Assembly (NCBI GenBank): GCA_037976565.1
Contig: CP137684.1
Span: 22,234,814-22,298,813, forward strand
DNA from: Mesocentrotus franciscanus
Lineage: Eukaryota > Echinodermata > Echinoidea > Camarodonta > Strongylocentrotidae
Direction of reading: 5' to 3'
DNA: 64,000 nt
In this document: positions 12,701 to 21,791 of the stretch, in pieces
Position numbering within the stretch: the first letter of the stretch is position 1
How the letters are laid out: every line of letters begins with the position of its first letter
Notes under the pieces: model-generated
Seen by the model: the letters and a program-made list of their open reading frames with translations, nothing else
Told to the model about the DNA's origin: nothing
The model's database searches: none
Made by a program: the position numbers and the translations under genes

Positions 12701-15700
12701 ATACGATTTATTTTATTTCGAATTGCAATATCGAAATACAAGGTCCATTCTGATATTAAATTGGTTTTAACAGAAAATGAGGAAAACAGATCCGTGAAAA
12801 GTTTGAGGAAAGTCAGATGAAAAATTAAATTGTTAAGAACTTCCAAACGTTTCACCGATAAACGCAAATTGGCAACTCTGGGCAGTCCTTTTGAGCATCC
12901 CTCCCGTTGCTTTGTACTGAAAAAAAAAATCATAAATTATAATTTTGTTAAGCTATGGTCACAACTCAGAGCGGCGACCGACCGATTTGTAGCCTGCTTG
13001 GTCGCCGCTGGAATTTAGGCATCTCCCAACGATTTTTGGAGAAGTCGAACAGGCTGTAGAGCCCCAGCGATGCCAAGGACGATTTCCCGTTGGTCACCAG
13101 TCGATTTTAGGTCAAAACTGGGCGAAATCGGGGAGCTTCTCCCCGCGGCGTCCCGGCAGTGACCGACTGATCTCCCAGCGGCGACTGGACTGCGACCGAT
13201 CGTCAGCCTTTGACCTAGCGGCTTCGATTTTTTGACCTAAATTGCTCGACGGCGAACGCTCGATTAGGTCGGTGCCCGGGCGGCGACCGCCCGGCACCGA
13301 GCGTATTTTGGGCGGCGAGTGAAAAGTGAGCAGGCGCCGCCAGAATTTTAACTCCGCGCTAAAACTTCAGCGGCGACCGAGCGATACCCTAAAAACAAGC
13401 AGTGCCCGGGCGGCCGACGCTCGGTGCCCGGGCGAAATTGGCTAAAAAATCGCCGCCCGGCAGCCGAGCAGGCTACTTTTTGGGGTTGTGACCATAGCTT
13501 TAGTTAGCGATTAAGGATTATTTTTGTTTCATTTTTGTGTGTGTGGTTGTTGGCAGACTCTATTACATTGAATACAATCATAAAGCGAGGAGCTTCCTTC
13601 TTTTTAAAATTGTATTTTTCTTGGGTATGGGGTGATCAATTTCAATTGGCTGATAGAACAGTTACGCCAAGAATAATTATTTGCACTTCCAATAATGTTT
13701 GTATGGCGTTGTAACAATTTCAAAACGGTGTTCTTGTTTCTTCTTATCATATCGTACTACAGATCAGCTGTAAAGTCATCACACTGTGTCTTCATTACTT
13801 CTATCTGAGTGTGTTTTGCTGGAGTCTTTTAGAAGGAATAAATCTGTACGTTCAAATCGTACAGGTGTTCTCAACGGGAAAGACGATGAAATACATCCAT
13901 TATCTACTCTTAGGATGGGGTAAGACATTTGTTTCCATAACTCATCCAAAACATGAAAAAAAATGCTTACTTAAAGGTAATATCAAATGACATTTGCAAT
14001 ATAACATAAAAATGAAACTTATTTGTAATTATACAATATCAAATATCAGTAAGTAATCAAAGCATTTTAGGATACAAGATATATAAGAATAATATCATAA
14101 ATAAAGTAGAATTTTAAAGAAAATTGAGAAATCCACTAAAAAGCAGAGCTTGTATTTGTGTGGATTATGGATGTCAAGGGAGAGGCATAGCGGAGAGTGA
14201 GAGAGAGAGGGGGGGGGGAGGGGGTGATAAAGAGTATTAAAGAAGTAAAAGTGTATGTGAAAGTTTAGGAAATCAATCTGGCTGTAGTTCGCGAATAATA
14301 TTAAACGTGGTTTAAATACTGCATTTTCCTAAATCTAAAACATGACACTAAAATAATTCATTTTTTTACTCAACAAGTTCATACTGTTCACTAATTATAA
14401 CCGTTTACAAAACCAACGTAGGGATTTTATTTATTAGTATCAATGTCACTTTTTGTTATACCTTTGAAAATATCATGAAATTATTCACAGGTAATAATAT
14501 AAACATTTGTAAAAATCGAATATTTAAATTTGTTCTCTTGTTCACGTAATTTGTATCCAGGTGTGCCAATACCTATAGTTGCCATTAGTGCTGGTATCCG
14601 ATGGAACATTTACGGAGCTGAAAAACTGTGAGAAAATACAAATGCTTTCCTTTTCTTTTCTATAAAACTAAAACAATAAGAAAAAAGAATACACATGTGT
14701 GCCTTATGTAATATATTTCAAATCAATTTGCACAATTATGAACACGATCGCAAAGACTTTCAAAGAATCAACCTCATGCAAGTTCATTGGCCTTTTCCTT
14801 CTTTTGAAATGTACGAACATTATTTCTATGGGGTATGCAATAGGGTATTGAAATTAACCTTATGCTGATTTATCTGAAGTCTTCGCGATCGTGTTTACTG
14901 AAAAGAAATTTGAAACGAGGATTATTTCATTTCAAATCTAAGAATTTAGCCTTTTCCTTAATCTTGAATTAATAGGCAAAACATATCCACTGTGATGTTT
15001 AAAATATAATTGTAAAAATATTGAAGGCTATGAAGTACATGTTAATTGTTATGATTAAGTGATAATGACGAGACTATTATGTTTCTGTGACTTTGATAAA
15101 ATTAGGTGTTGGTTGACTACGGATGAAGGTCTAATATGGGCATTTGCTGGTCCAGTCATCTTCGTTATTACTGTGAGTATAATAAATGTAGCTAACATTA
15201 TACCCAATGTACTATAGAACAAAGAATAGAGGAAAACCGCGGTGTAGAGGAGGAGAGACCCATGGGTTTCGCTTTTTTCTCCTCCCAGGCACAGGTGACG
15301 CCAAATACTTAATACAAATGAAGAAGGCGCAAGTCACATGAAGCAGAAGTAAATTGTACATAGTTAGAGGAAGGGGAGGGGGAAAATTGAAGTAGTTATA
15401 GTCAAACTAACAGAAACAGTTCACGAAGTCGTAAGTTTTAGATAAAAACTGCTCAAATTGAACAGCTAGCTTAATCATTTCGTCTATCTTCCTCCAACAG
15501 ACCAATTTGATAATTCTGTGCATGGTTGTACGGGTCATCGTAAAGTCTGCATCAGCCCACAAGCAAGACAACTATGACCATGTCAAGTAGGTTCAACGTC
15601 TGGCTATAAAGAGATGTGATTTTATATACAAATGCGTATTTTGTTTTGTATAATTACCTGATTATTGTATCACTTATCATTATCTAAACAGAATATGATT

Positions 15701-18700
15701 TTTTTAAAGCAAAAAGTTCCTATCCTATCCCTTACATAATTGGGCATATGGCAATCCATTTTCCTCATTTTCAGAGTCTTGCTGAGCATAATCATTAATG
15801 AAGCATGATGTTTTTATTTTGCTTTAAATACGATCGCACACACACCCACACTAACAAAATCAAAATATAAATTCAAGGGCAAGATTGGTATATCCCATAC
15901 AAATCATGTATGTATTGCGTGATACGTCATTGTAATATTTACATATTTTAAAGGCCATATCAAAGTGATTGACAAGATTGTTGAAGTTGTTGTTGGTTGA
16001 TTAGTCGAAAGTGTGCGCGATCTTGTCATTATATTGAATGAATGAATATATGAATGAATAAATGAATGGATGAACGACTATATGAACGAATGAATGAACG
16101 GATGAATGAATGAATGAATTAATTAATTAATGATTGAACGAATGAATCATGAATGAATAAATGAATAAATCAATGCTAGTACGCACAATTACCCTACTTT
16201 ATTTACAAATACCTTTTTCAGAGCTGGAGTCAAAGGAGCTCTCCTCTTGGTACCGATCTTAGGTCTTGGATGGGTGTTTGGCTTCCTGTCCCTTGGTCGT
16301 GCTACGCTCGTCTTTACATATCTCTTCGTCATCACGGTCGCTCTTCAGGTTAGTAACGGTGATGGCTATGATGATCATGATGATGATGTTTTCAGTGTTG
16401 TTGATGTTTTTGTTGTTACTGTTGTAGTTGTTAGTATTGTTGAAGAGGATGATGATGGTAGTGGTGGTGGTTTCTGCCTACTCAGTAAATCTAGACAGAC
16501 TCATCTCGCTGTTTTGATATTGTTGACGATGATAACGAAGAGTTGGTGCTGTTGTTGAATTTTTCTTGTTCTTGCTGTTGTTGATAAGGATAATGCTGAT
16601 GATATATAGCGGTGGTGGTTTCTTCTCCCTCGCTCAAGCTCGACTCATTTAGATTAGTCATCGTGTGTACACAGTGATGGTTACGATGACGATGTTGAGG
16701 GTGATGTTGTTGCTGGTGCCGTTGCTGTTGTTGAGGATGATGATGTTGATAGCAGTGATGGCAGTCGTCCTACTCGGTCGACCTAGACTCTTCCTGTTGC
16801 CATTTTGACGTTAGAGCTAGACTCGATTTAAATACAGTCGCTGTCCAAGTACAATGATCGCATCTCCATGTTAGCAAATGATACTGATGACGATAATTTT
16901 GATAGTAATAGTGATGACGAAAGTGATAATAAAGCCTGTTTTCCCACCCAGTCAAAGTAGACTTGACTTCTATGGATATAAGGTGCACAATGATATAAAA
17001 CAATATATAATGTTTCCTGAATTATGACTTTTAAGTTAATTCTTTGTTACCTATCAATTGAATCTCTTGATAAGGCGCTTTATAAAATAATGCAATGCAT
17101 TATTATTATTGAAATCTATGAAGGCTTTCATGGTGGTGATAGATTTGAGCGAGGTTTTTGGTTACACCACGTATTTATTCGACAGGGTTCGTTGGCCCTT
17201 AAAAACAAAATAGAAATTATTATTATCGTTATTGTTGTTGTTGTTATAATTATTATCACTATCATTATCATTGTCATTATTATCGCTTTTATTATTTTCA
17301 TTTTTGTTATTACACTTCCTCAACAGGGTGTTCTCATTTTTCTGCTATACTGCGCATTCAATGCAGAGGTGAGTTACAAATTTCAAAATTTGATGAAGCG
17401 ATACCATGCGTTTGATTGAAACAAACATGAACACGAAATCACAAGGCCAAACTATATGGCGTGACAAGACAAAAGTTTCTTGAAATTCATTTTCAATTAG
17501 AAAGAATTTTAAGAAAGGGAAATCCCCTGTTGTAAATCACGGATTTTTTTTTTTTTTTTTTAAACATATTGTTTCTTATGTTTTACGTTGTAATCTCACC
17601 AACAGTTAAAATACCAGTGTCTATTATTGAGGAGTTATGTTTATGAAATGCAATACGATCGACCGATTCCTAACTATAGAATATATTTTTTCCCAAATGT
17701 TGCTCAGCTTAAATAGTCTTAAAGCGATTACGAAATAAAAGCAATATTATGACTGTACAAACCATACAATTCAATTTCATATTAAAATTGAAGGGAAAAA
17801 GATAAATTTTTGTTTAACGGTTGGGTTGATTGGATTTGAAAGATGATTAAAAACCTTTTATTATTTGGATTTAGGTTCGAGCAGCATTGAATAGGAAAGC
17901 TGAGAAGAGAAAATTACGACGAGGCGATGGGTTGAGTTCAGTGCCTACACCGTCATCTATTAACTCTTCGCAGGTAGGGATCAAAGGAAGAGTAACTGAT
18001 GGCAATAAAAAGGTTGAAAGAGAAGGAGGAGGCGAGGATAAGAAAGAGTTAGAAAAGAGATGAGAAAGTAAGAAACATAGCGAGGCGACACAGGAATCAA
18101 ATTAGAAGAGAGAGAGAGATAGAGAGGGGGTGGGGGAGAGAAAGAGAGAGAGAGGGATAAAAAGAAAGGGTGTTGGAAGAGGGGCGAAGGAGAAAAAAAA
18201 AGAGTGCCAAGAGGGAGAGAATAGACATGATAGAGGATATCGATAAATATAAATGGAAACAAATGAAATTAGAGTTTATAAAGAGGTTTAAAAAAACAGG
18301 ATTCGAAGAGTGAGTGTGAGCGGGCGTGGGTATGTATATGTGTAAGTATTGTGTGTTGGTGGGTTTGAGCGAGAGAGAGAGGGAGAGAGAGAGAGAGGGG
18401 GAGAGAGGGGGAGGTGGAGGAGAAGGCAGAAAGAGATTAGGAAGTTAGAGGAGGAATAAAAAACAAATGCACCTATCTATACCCAAATGATTGATTGTTC
18501 ATCAGAAATAATGTTAACTGAGCCTTAAATGATAAAAACATTGAAGAATAGGTTTTACGTTAGGTTGAAGACGATTCAATAATATAGGAACGCTATTTTT
18601 ATTTATTTAATTCTTTTTTCTTTTGCAGAAAAGAAGTCTTAACTAGAGGTAAATGGAAATTGCTTGCATTTCTTGTAGCATATGAATTGACGGAGAAGTT

Positions 18701-19335
18701 ATCTATAAAATATCAAAGAAATTCGGCTTGTTGTTGTGTTTGTATTGAACTGACCCAGCTGCATAACAAAGTTAGAATTAGCATTTTAAATCTTGTTTTT
18801 AAGATGACCACACTTTGATTAAGTCATGTCTGCATTATGCAAACAATAAATTGTCTTACAAACTAAAACCATCTGACCATACCTCTGTCATGATATGTGG
18901 CAGATCTACGTCTATTATTTCATCATCATCATTCGTTTCGTTTGAATATTCTCAGTCGAATGATACTTCAACCACACGCGCTTCGAAGCTGATCGATAAA
19001 ATCAAACGGCGGAGATCATCGACCACGGCTCCTAGGAATTCACCCATCGACACCATCCACCTCATGGATAGAAACGAATCACCTCACATCACTAGAGGTG
19101 AGCGGAATAGCTGATTAGTGATCAAATAATTTACAGATTACTATACTACTACAACTACTAATACTATTACTACTTTTACTACTACTACTACTACTTCTAC
19201 TACTACTACTACTACAGTACTACTACTACTACTACTATTACTACTACTACTATTACTACTACTACTACTAATAATAATACTTCTACTACTTCTACTACCA
19301 CAAAAAACCTACTATTACTTCTACTACTACTACTC

Positions 19336-19386
<51 letters not shown>

Positions 19387-19436
19387 TTATTGCTACTAGT
19401 GCTACCACTACTATTACTACTACATGTACTTACATG

Positions 19437-19501
<65 letters not shown>

Positions 19502-20567
19502 ATACTACTCCACTACTTCTATTACTATACTCTTAATTATACTACTACTACTATTACTACTACTACTACTACTATTAATACTACTACTACTTATCGCACA
19601 TGTCCGTCACGCCGTGACGCTCTAGGCGTCACTATTATACCACTTCCAGTATACAAGATAACTTATCTCAATTTACTTCTCCTTTTTTCCCACTGCATTC
19701 AGACATCATTTTACATTCAAGAAATAATGGAAGCATAGACTCCGGCTACAGTCAGAACCTTATGCATACACCAAACTATCTTCCGTCAGATAGCATGGCC
19801 CCCATTAGAACAGAAGCTGTAAGTATCAGGTGACAGGTCACGTGATATATAATCACGTGATAAACCAGGAAAGGAAAACTCTCAAACCTATACAATGACC
19901 ATGGTTCTCCTGGCTATGCATTGAATATTCTGCAAATATATTGCACGACCTCTGTATAAAATAGTACAATCCCTAATCAATATTTTTTTTATAAATTGGA
20001 TTCATAAAATTTGCAGTTTAAAGCAATGGGAGAGATACTCGAAATATATATCACCGATATCTTTTTTTTCTGTTTTTTTTTTCTTCTTCTCAATAACAGG
20101 GTGAATATCCATTTGAAATAAAGCATTTATTCGTATACAGAAAATCACATTTAATGTAATGTTTTGCTTGAATATAAACGGAGCTCTGTGAATGATGATA
20201 ATGGTGATGATTATTAGTGCTATTACTGTTTTTATTCTCATTTTCATAATTTTCTTTTAAATGATATTGTTACTATTATTATCATTGTAATCATCATTAA
20301 TAACATTATTGTTATCATTATTCATCATCTCTTTCTTCGTATTATTATTATTGTTAATATTATCATTATTACTATTATTTTTTTTATCATCATCATCATC
20401 ATCATTACTATTATTAATAGTATAATCATTGTTTTTCTTGTTGTTAGTATCGCTGTTTATCATTATAATTATCTTGTTTAATTGTCTTGCTTTATCAGTT
20501 ACAACCGGAAGAGTTCATCCCACCGAACACACCTACCTATGACGAACCTGTCCCTCGCATCGTATAA
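6514..20567 (+). CDS. Adhesion G protein-coupled receptor (class B2), 19 exons, N-terminus missing
   Basis: Multi-exon gene read from 19 exons whose GT-AG borders and phases all agree (2,085 coding nt, 694 codons plus TAA). Order: Ser/Thr/Pro-rich stem, GAIN domain, GPS motif (CVFWDW, then CACNHTTHFGVL), seven TM helices, Arg/Ser-rich cytoplasmic tail. Receptors of this family are cut at the GPS; the residue after the cut starts a tethered agonist (Stachel), and the 7TM part signals through G proteins at the plasma membrane. Family marks seen: ECL1 Cys (ISCKV) and ECL2 Cys (KLCWLT), TM3 EGINLY, TM6 PILGLGWVFG, TM7 LQGVLIFLLYC. The TM region reads most like the ADGRD/ADGRL groups, but the subfamily is not settled. 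At least seven N-glycosylation sequons lie before the TM region. No signal peptide or start codon was found, so the gene probably begins further upstream or outside the window. Confidence 0.9.
6773..6978. repeat. CT-rich tract in receptor intron
   Basis: Imperfect CTCTCT and TATCTATC repeats on the plus strand within the intron after the first supported receptor exon. Confidence 0.8.
7310..7472 (+). CDS. Adhesion GPCR exon: GAIN subdomain A
   Basis: Phase 0 to 1, 163 nt. Acceptor gtgaag, donor G/gtaaga. Encodes DFFDVCNNVFEVD through NISTSYV, a helical segment with one sequon (NIS). Fits the alpha-helical half of a GAIN domain by position and phase. Confidence 0.75.
7760..7980. repeat. CT/GT-rich tract before receptor exon at 7,994
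   Basis: CTCTCTCTC, CTGTCTCTGT and CTCCCTCT words run almost to the acceptor and act in effect as a very long polypyrimidine tract. Confidence 0.85.
7994..8134 (+). CDS. Adhesion GPCR exon: GAIN domain
   Basis: Phase 1 to 1, 141 nt. Acceptor after a long CT-rich tract ending tattacag, donor G/gtgaaa. Encodes DVYASAQQGSNFTGY and an acidic run IEDDNDNDVDEAF, then hydrophobic VVIIPPDVV. One sequon (NFT). Confidence 0.75.
8589..8646 (+). CDS. Adhesion GPCR exon: GAIN beta strand
   Basis: Phase 1 to 2, 58 nt. Acceptor ccttacag, donor GA/gtaagt. Encodes EEDTVAVSVVVYKRGHFIV, the alternating pattern expected of a GAIN beta strand (compare V.V..Y in family members). Confidence 0.75.
8850..9381. mobile_element. 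Non-autonomous DNA transposon with TTAA duplication (piggyBac-like MITE)
   Basis: 532 bp with inverted ends AGGGTACTATGTCCCATTTG / CAAAAGGGACATAGTATCT, flanked by TTAA at 8,846-8,849 and 9,382-9,385. No transposase frame. TTAA targets are typical of piggyBac and Kolobok superfamilies; which one is inference. Lies in a receptor intron. A truncated copy is at 46,196-46,672. Confidence 0.85.
9458..9578 (+). CDS. Adhesion GPCR exon: GAIN subdomain B
   Basis: Phase 2 to 0, 121 nt. Acceptor ttctgtag, donor ATT/gtaagt. Encodes DNQSADTSRRPAGSVVSITV and VPVEFQLENDI; S.VV.ITV and PV.FQLEN match the strands that precede the GPS in GAIN domains. A TTAA-flanked MITE occupies the intron just upstream. Confidence 0.85.
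10022..10170 (+). mobile_element. SINE 3' part in receptor intron
   Basis: GATTGCAGGGCGCTTAAGGA through GAGGCTACCCGGTTGAACAA matches the 3' half of the SINE at 20,722-20,930 and runs into an (ATT)n tail. Confidence 0.7.
10170..10318. repeat. ATT/ATC microsatellite
   Basis: Imperfect ATTATT/ATCATT repeats following the SINE tail. Confidence 0.85.
10368..10441 (+). CDS. Adhesion GPCR exon: GPS motif, first half
   Basis: Phase 0 to 2, 74 nt. Acceptor cctctctag, donor AG/gtaaga. Encodes SGNATCVFWDWR, the conserved Cys and CVFWD signature that opens the GPS, with a sequon (NAT). Confidence 0.92.
10800..10955. mobile_element. CGATCG-type MITE, degraded copy 2
   Basis: Shares ACATAATACGCCACTGTAAT and CCGCGCATTTCTTAAGGTGA with the family interior; the left end is decayed and the right end reads GAGATCGTTTT. 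In a receptor intron. Confidence 0.55.
11296..11419 (+). CDS. Adhesion GPCR exon: GPS motif second half and Stachel
   Basis: Phase 2 to 0, 124 nt. Acceptor attgacag, donor AAG/gtaaat. Encodes GEWNDFGCEV and CACNHTTHFGVLLQVREVK. The autoproteolysis triad H-x-S/T is present as H-T-T, so cleavage between the two Thr is expected; THFGVLLQV would be the tethered agonist, close to the family pattern TNFA.LM.V. Confidence 0.93.
11745..11848 (+). CDS. Adhesion GPCR exon: TM1
   Basis: Phase 0 to 2, 104 nt. Acceptor catttacag, donor AC/gtaagt. Encodes IPPTDEFALTIITYVGAGIS and then a Leu-rich helix ending LILNVL: the first transmembrane segment, with the family's YVG.G.S pattern. Confidence 0.93.
12019..12200 (-). 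mobile_element. tRNA-derived SINE, minus strand
   Basis: The reverse complement carries a B-box-like GGGTTCGAAGC. Matches the element at 56,101-56,300 over most of its length, starting ACTGCTCTTCCTG on the plus strand. Lies in the receptor intron after the TM1 exon. Confidence 0.7.
12522..12624 (+). CDS. Adhesion GPCR exon: ICL1 and TM2
   Basis: Phase 2 to 0, 103 nt. Acceptor ctttaaag, donor GAG/gtaaaa. Encodes SDRVKIHKNLVTALTVAQ; KIHKNL is the family's (H/K)IH.NL at the start of TM2. Confidence 0.92.
12951..13499. mobile_element. GC-rich MITE with TTA duplication (Harbinger-like)
   Basis: 549 bp with inverted ends AGCTATGGTCACAAC / GTTGTGACCATAGCT and TTA on both sides (12,948-12,950 and 13,500-13,502). 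Interior is far more GC-rich than its surroundings and is built from GGCGACCG-like words. TTA targets fit PIF/Harbinger. No transposase. Confidence 0.85.
13763..13919 (+). CDS. Adhesion GPCR exon: ECL1, TM3 and start of TM4
   Basis: Phase 0 to 1, 157 nt. Acceptor tactacag, donor G/gtaaga. Encodes ISCKVITLCLHYFYLSVFCW, then LLEGINLYVQIVQVF and the start of TM4 (YLLLGWG). The Cys in ISCK pairs with ECL2; LHYFYLS.F.W..LEG..LY is a class B2 TM3 signature. Confidence 0.95.
14561..14627 (+). CDS. Adhesion GPCR exon: TM4 and ECL2
   Basis: Phase 1 to 2, 67 nt. Acceptor gtatccag, donor CT/gtgaga. Encodes GVPIPIVAISAGIRWNIYG: end of TM4 (GWG.P..I) and start of extracellular loop 2. Confidence 0.92.
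14741..14895. mobile_element. CGATCG-ended MITE, copy 3
   Basis: Inverted ends AACACGATCGCAAAGACTTT and AAGTCTTCGCGATCGTGTT, about 155 bp, in a receptor intron. Confidence 0.75.
15106..15172 (+). CDS. Adhesion GPCR exon: ECL2 and start of TM5
   Basis: Phase 2 to 0, 67 nt. Acceptor aaaattag, donor ACT/gtgagt. Encodes CWLTTDEGLIWAFAGPVIF; CWL....G.IWAF.GP is a strong class B2 signature, including the disulfide Cys. Confidence 0.94.
15501..15586 (+). CDS. Adhesion GPCR exon: TM5 and ICL3
   Basis: Phase 0 to 2, 86 nt. Acceptor ctccaacag, donor AA/gtaggt. Encodes TNLIILCMVVRVIVKSASAH followed by a polar loop KQDNYDHVK leading to TM6. Confidence 0.92.
15830..16026. mobile_element. CGATCG-ended MITE, copy 4
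   Basis: Begins ACGATCGCACAC, ends GTGTGCGCGATCTTG; interior includes CAAATCATGTATGTATTGCG as in other copies. Confidence 0.65.
16036..16175. repeat. (GAAT)n microsatellite
   Basis: Imperfect GAATGAAT repeats in the intron before the TM6 exon. Confidence 0.9.
16222..16348 (+). CDS. Adhesion GPCR exon: TM6 and start of TM7
   Basis: Phase 2 to 0, 127 nt. Acceptor ctttttcag, donor CAG/gttagt. Encodes GALLLVPILGLGWVFGFLSL and VFTYLFVITVALQ; LLPILG..WVFG and F.Y.F...N/V.LQ are hallmark TM6/TM7 patterns. Confidence 0.95.
17327..17368 (+). CDS. Adhesion GPCR exon: TM7 core
   Basis: Phase 0 to 0, 42 nt, 14 codons. Acceptor cctcaacag, donor GAG/gtgagt. Encodes GVLIFLLYCAFNAE, matching G.FIF.FHC..N.E. 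Very small exon, but the motif is clear. Confidence 0.93.
17875..17973 (+). CDS. Adhesion GPCR exon: juxtamembrane cytoplasmic tail
   Basis: Phase 0 to 0, 99 nt. Acceptor ttggatttag, donor CAG/gtaggg. Encodes VRAALNRKAEKRKLRRGDG then a Ser/Thr/Pro stretch. VRAA continues the TM7 signature (NSEVRAA in relatives); the basic run fits helix 8. Confidence 0.9.
18090..18440. repeat. GA-rich low-complexity tract
   Basis: GAGAGA and GGGGAGAG runs on the plus strand in a receptor intron. Confidence 0.85.
18629..18648 (+). CDS. Predicted 20-nt cassette exon with in-frame stop (alternative receptor end)
   Basis: A strong T-rich acceptor ending ttttgcag and a donor AG/gtaaat bracket 20 nt. Spliced to the preceding phase-0 exon it adds KRSLN and then TAG. 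Inclusion would shorten the tail by about 110 residues, or trigger decay of the mRNA. Splice signals are seen; usage is inference. Confidence 0.4.
18956..19097 (+). CDS. Adhesion GPCR exon: cytoplasmic tail
   Basis: Phase 0 to 1, 142 nt. Acceptor atattctcag chosen because it is the AG that keeps phase 0 with the previous exon; donor G/gtgagc. Encodes a Ser/Thr-rich and basic segment with KLIDKIKRRRSSTTAPR, where RRRSS is a basophilic-kinase-like site. Confidence 0.7.
19140..19592. repeat. (TAC)n microsatellite, about 450 bp
   Basis: Nearly continuous TAC/CTA triplets with a few AAT and TTA interruptions; fills most of a receptor intron. Encodes only homopolymer-like frames. Confidence 0.95.
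19703..19818 (+). CDS. Adhesion GPCR exon: cytoplasmic tail
   Basis: Phase 1 to 0, 116 nt. Acceptor gcattcag, donor GCT/gtaagt. Encodes NNGSIDSGYSQNLMHTPNYL and SDSMAPIRTEA. Frame fits both neighbours. The intron before it is almost entirely TAC-repeat DNA. Confidence 0.75.
20250..20465. repeat. ATT/ATC microsatellite
   Basis: TTATTATTATC triplets with a short TCATCATCATC run, in the last receptor intron. Confidence 0.85.
20499..20567 (+). CDS. Adhesion GPCR last exon
   Basis: Phase 0, 23 codons including TAA. Acceptor ctttatcag. Encodes LQPEEFIPPNTPTYDEPVPR then IV and stop. The final 54 bp including the stop are duplicated in tandem just downstream. No standard PDZ-binding end. Confidence 0.75.
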   Translation, partial: LQPEEFIPPNTPTYDEPVPRIV

Positions 20568-20636
20568 TCTGTGACCTTTGACACACCTACCTATGACGAA
20601 CCTGTCACTCTCATCGAATAATCTATTCACCTTTGA
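20528..20636 (+). repeat. 54-bp tandem duplication across the receptor stop codon
   Basis: Units 20,528-20,581 and 20,582-20,636 start CACACCTACCTATGACGAAC and end ACCTTTGA. The first holds the last 13 codons and TAA; the second lies in the 3' UTR and, in the same frame, reads PTYDEPVTLIE and stop. Confidence 0.9.
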
Positions 20637-20721
20637 CGCGTACTCCTACCATGACAACAAGTAAAGCCTGGATTATAATGACATGATGTTCATACTTTCA
20701 ATAACCTGTATCTAGAGCTGG

Positions 20722-20930
20722 ATGTGCCGTAGTATAGGGATTAATTCACTTGAATCTCAATCCTAGGGTTGAGGGTTCGAATCCCAGCACGACATTAACG
20801 TCCTTAATTTGGCAAGACAGGTGTAAATGGGTACCTGGATTTTGGTGGGTAATATTGATTGCAGGGCCCTCAAAAAGAACAGCTTTGATACAGATAAGGC
20901 TTCCCTTGGTAAACAAACTTATTATGATTA
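20722..20930 (+). mobile_element. tRNA-derived SINE in receptor 3' UTR
   Basis: A-box-like GTGCCGTAGTATAGGG, B-box GGGTTCGAATCCC, then a body ending GGCTTCCCTTGGTAAACAAA. Its 3' half also occurs at 10,022-10,170. Confidence 0.75.
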
Positions 20931-20976
20931 TTTGTATATAAGTAAGTTAAGCCAATGATATATTAAGATCCATTGA

Positions 20977-20982
20977 AATAAA
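20977..20982 (+). promoter_or_regulatory. Candidate poly(A) signal of the adhesion GPCR
   Basis: AATAAA about 410 bases after the stop codon. A SINE lies between stop and signal. It is one of several AATAAA-like words in an AT-rich stretch, so use is uncertain. Confidence 0.3.
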
Positions 20983-21718
20983 TATTTTAAATAGTAATGC
21001 TTTTATTGTGCAAAATCCTAAAAAAATGAAGCTTTGCCCATGGTAATAGTAAGTTATACTTAGTATACCCCAGTCACATTAATGATCCCGACACCAGACC
21101 ATCAACATGCCAAACAAACATTTATATATTGCTGTGAATGGTCACAAATCGGTCGGTCTGGAGTCGGATTGGGGTTGGTTTGATGGTGTGACTGAGCTAA
21201 GAAATACCAAAATAAAAACGTTTATCTACCTCGCAGTATTTTTAGCAATGGATGGATTATATGCAAAGGTTAATTTTTTCCCAACATAAAAGTGTAAAGC
21301 ATCTTGAACCTCTACAATTCTTTAAAATGTACGAGAATACTGCCCTTTTCCATTAAAAAATCTAGCATTCGTGTTCTCCAACTGTTGAGTTCAAATTGTT
21401 TAACTGTTAAAAATTTAATATTTGTTTAAATAGAATTGCATTATACTATAATTATAGTATACATTTATAATCTACTCCTCTAAAAGTAGTGTAATATAAT
21501 TATCTGGTGATTCATATTACACAACACACACACACAAAAACACTTACTCACCCACCCACACTCACACATTACTAATTTACATGCTTGAAATTATAGTACA
21601 ATGTTGTTCGTAGTTTTAATTGTTTAGACATGTCAATGGAAAATTACTTATAAATTATACAAGGTAATTGAGACACTTCAGAAATGTCATTGCCTATTTT
21701 CTCGTTTAGCCTAGTTGA

Positions 21719-21791
21719 CCCAAGGCCTGCGAGACCGAAAACCATATTTTCCCGGAACCTTTTTCATTTTCGGTCTCGCGGGCCTTTGGTC
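21719..21791. repeat. Short perfect-like hairpin
   Basis: Arms CCAAGGCCTGCGAGACCGAA and its inverse TTCGGTCTCGCGGGCCTTTG around about 30 bases. Could be a tiny MITE relic. Confidence 0.7.

Noticed and set aside
18804..18955. Longer upstream start for the tail exon at 18,956
   Set aside because: The AG sites at 18,803 and near 18,904 break the phase with the preceding exon; only 18,955 keeps phase 0.
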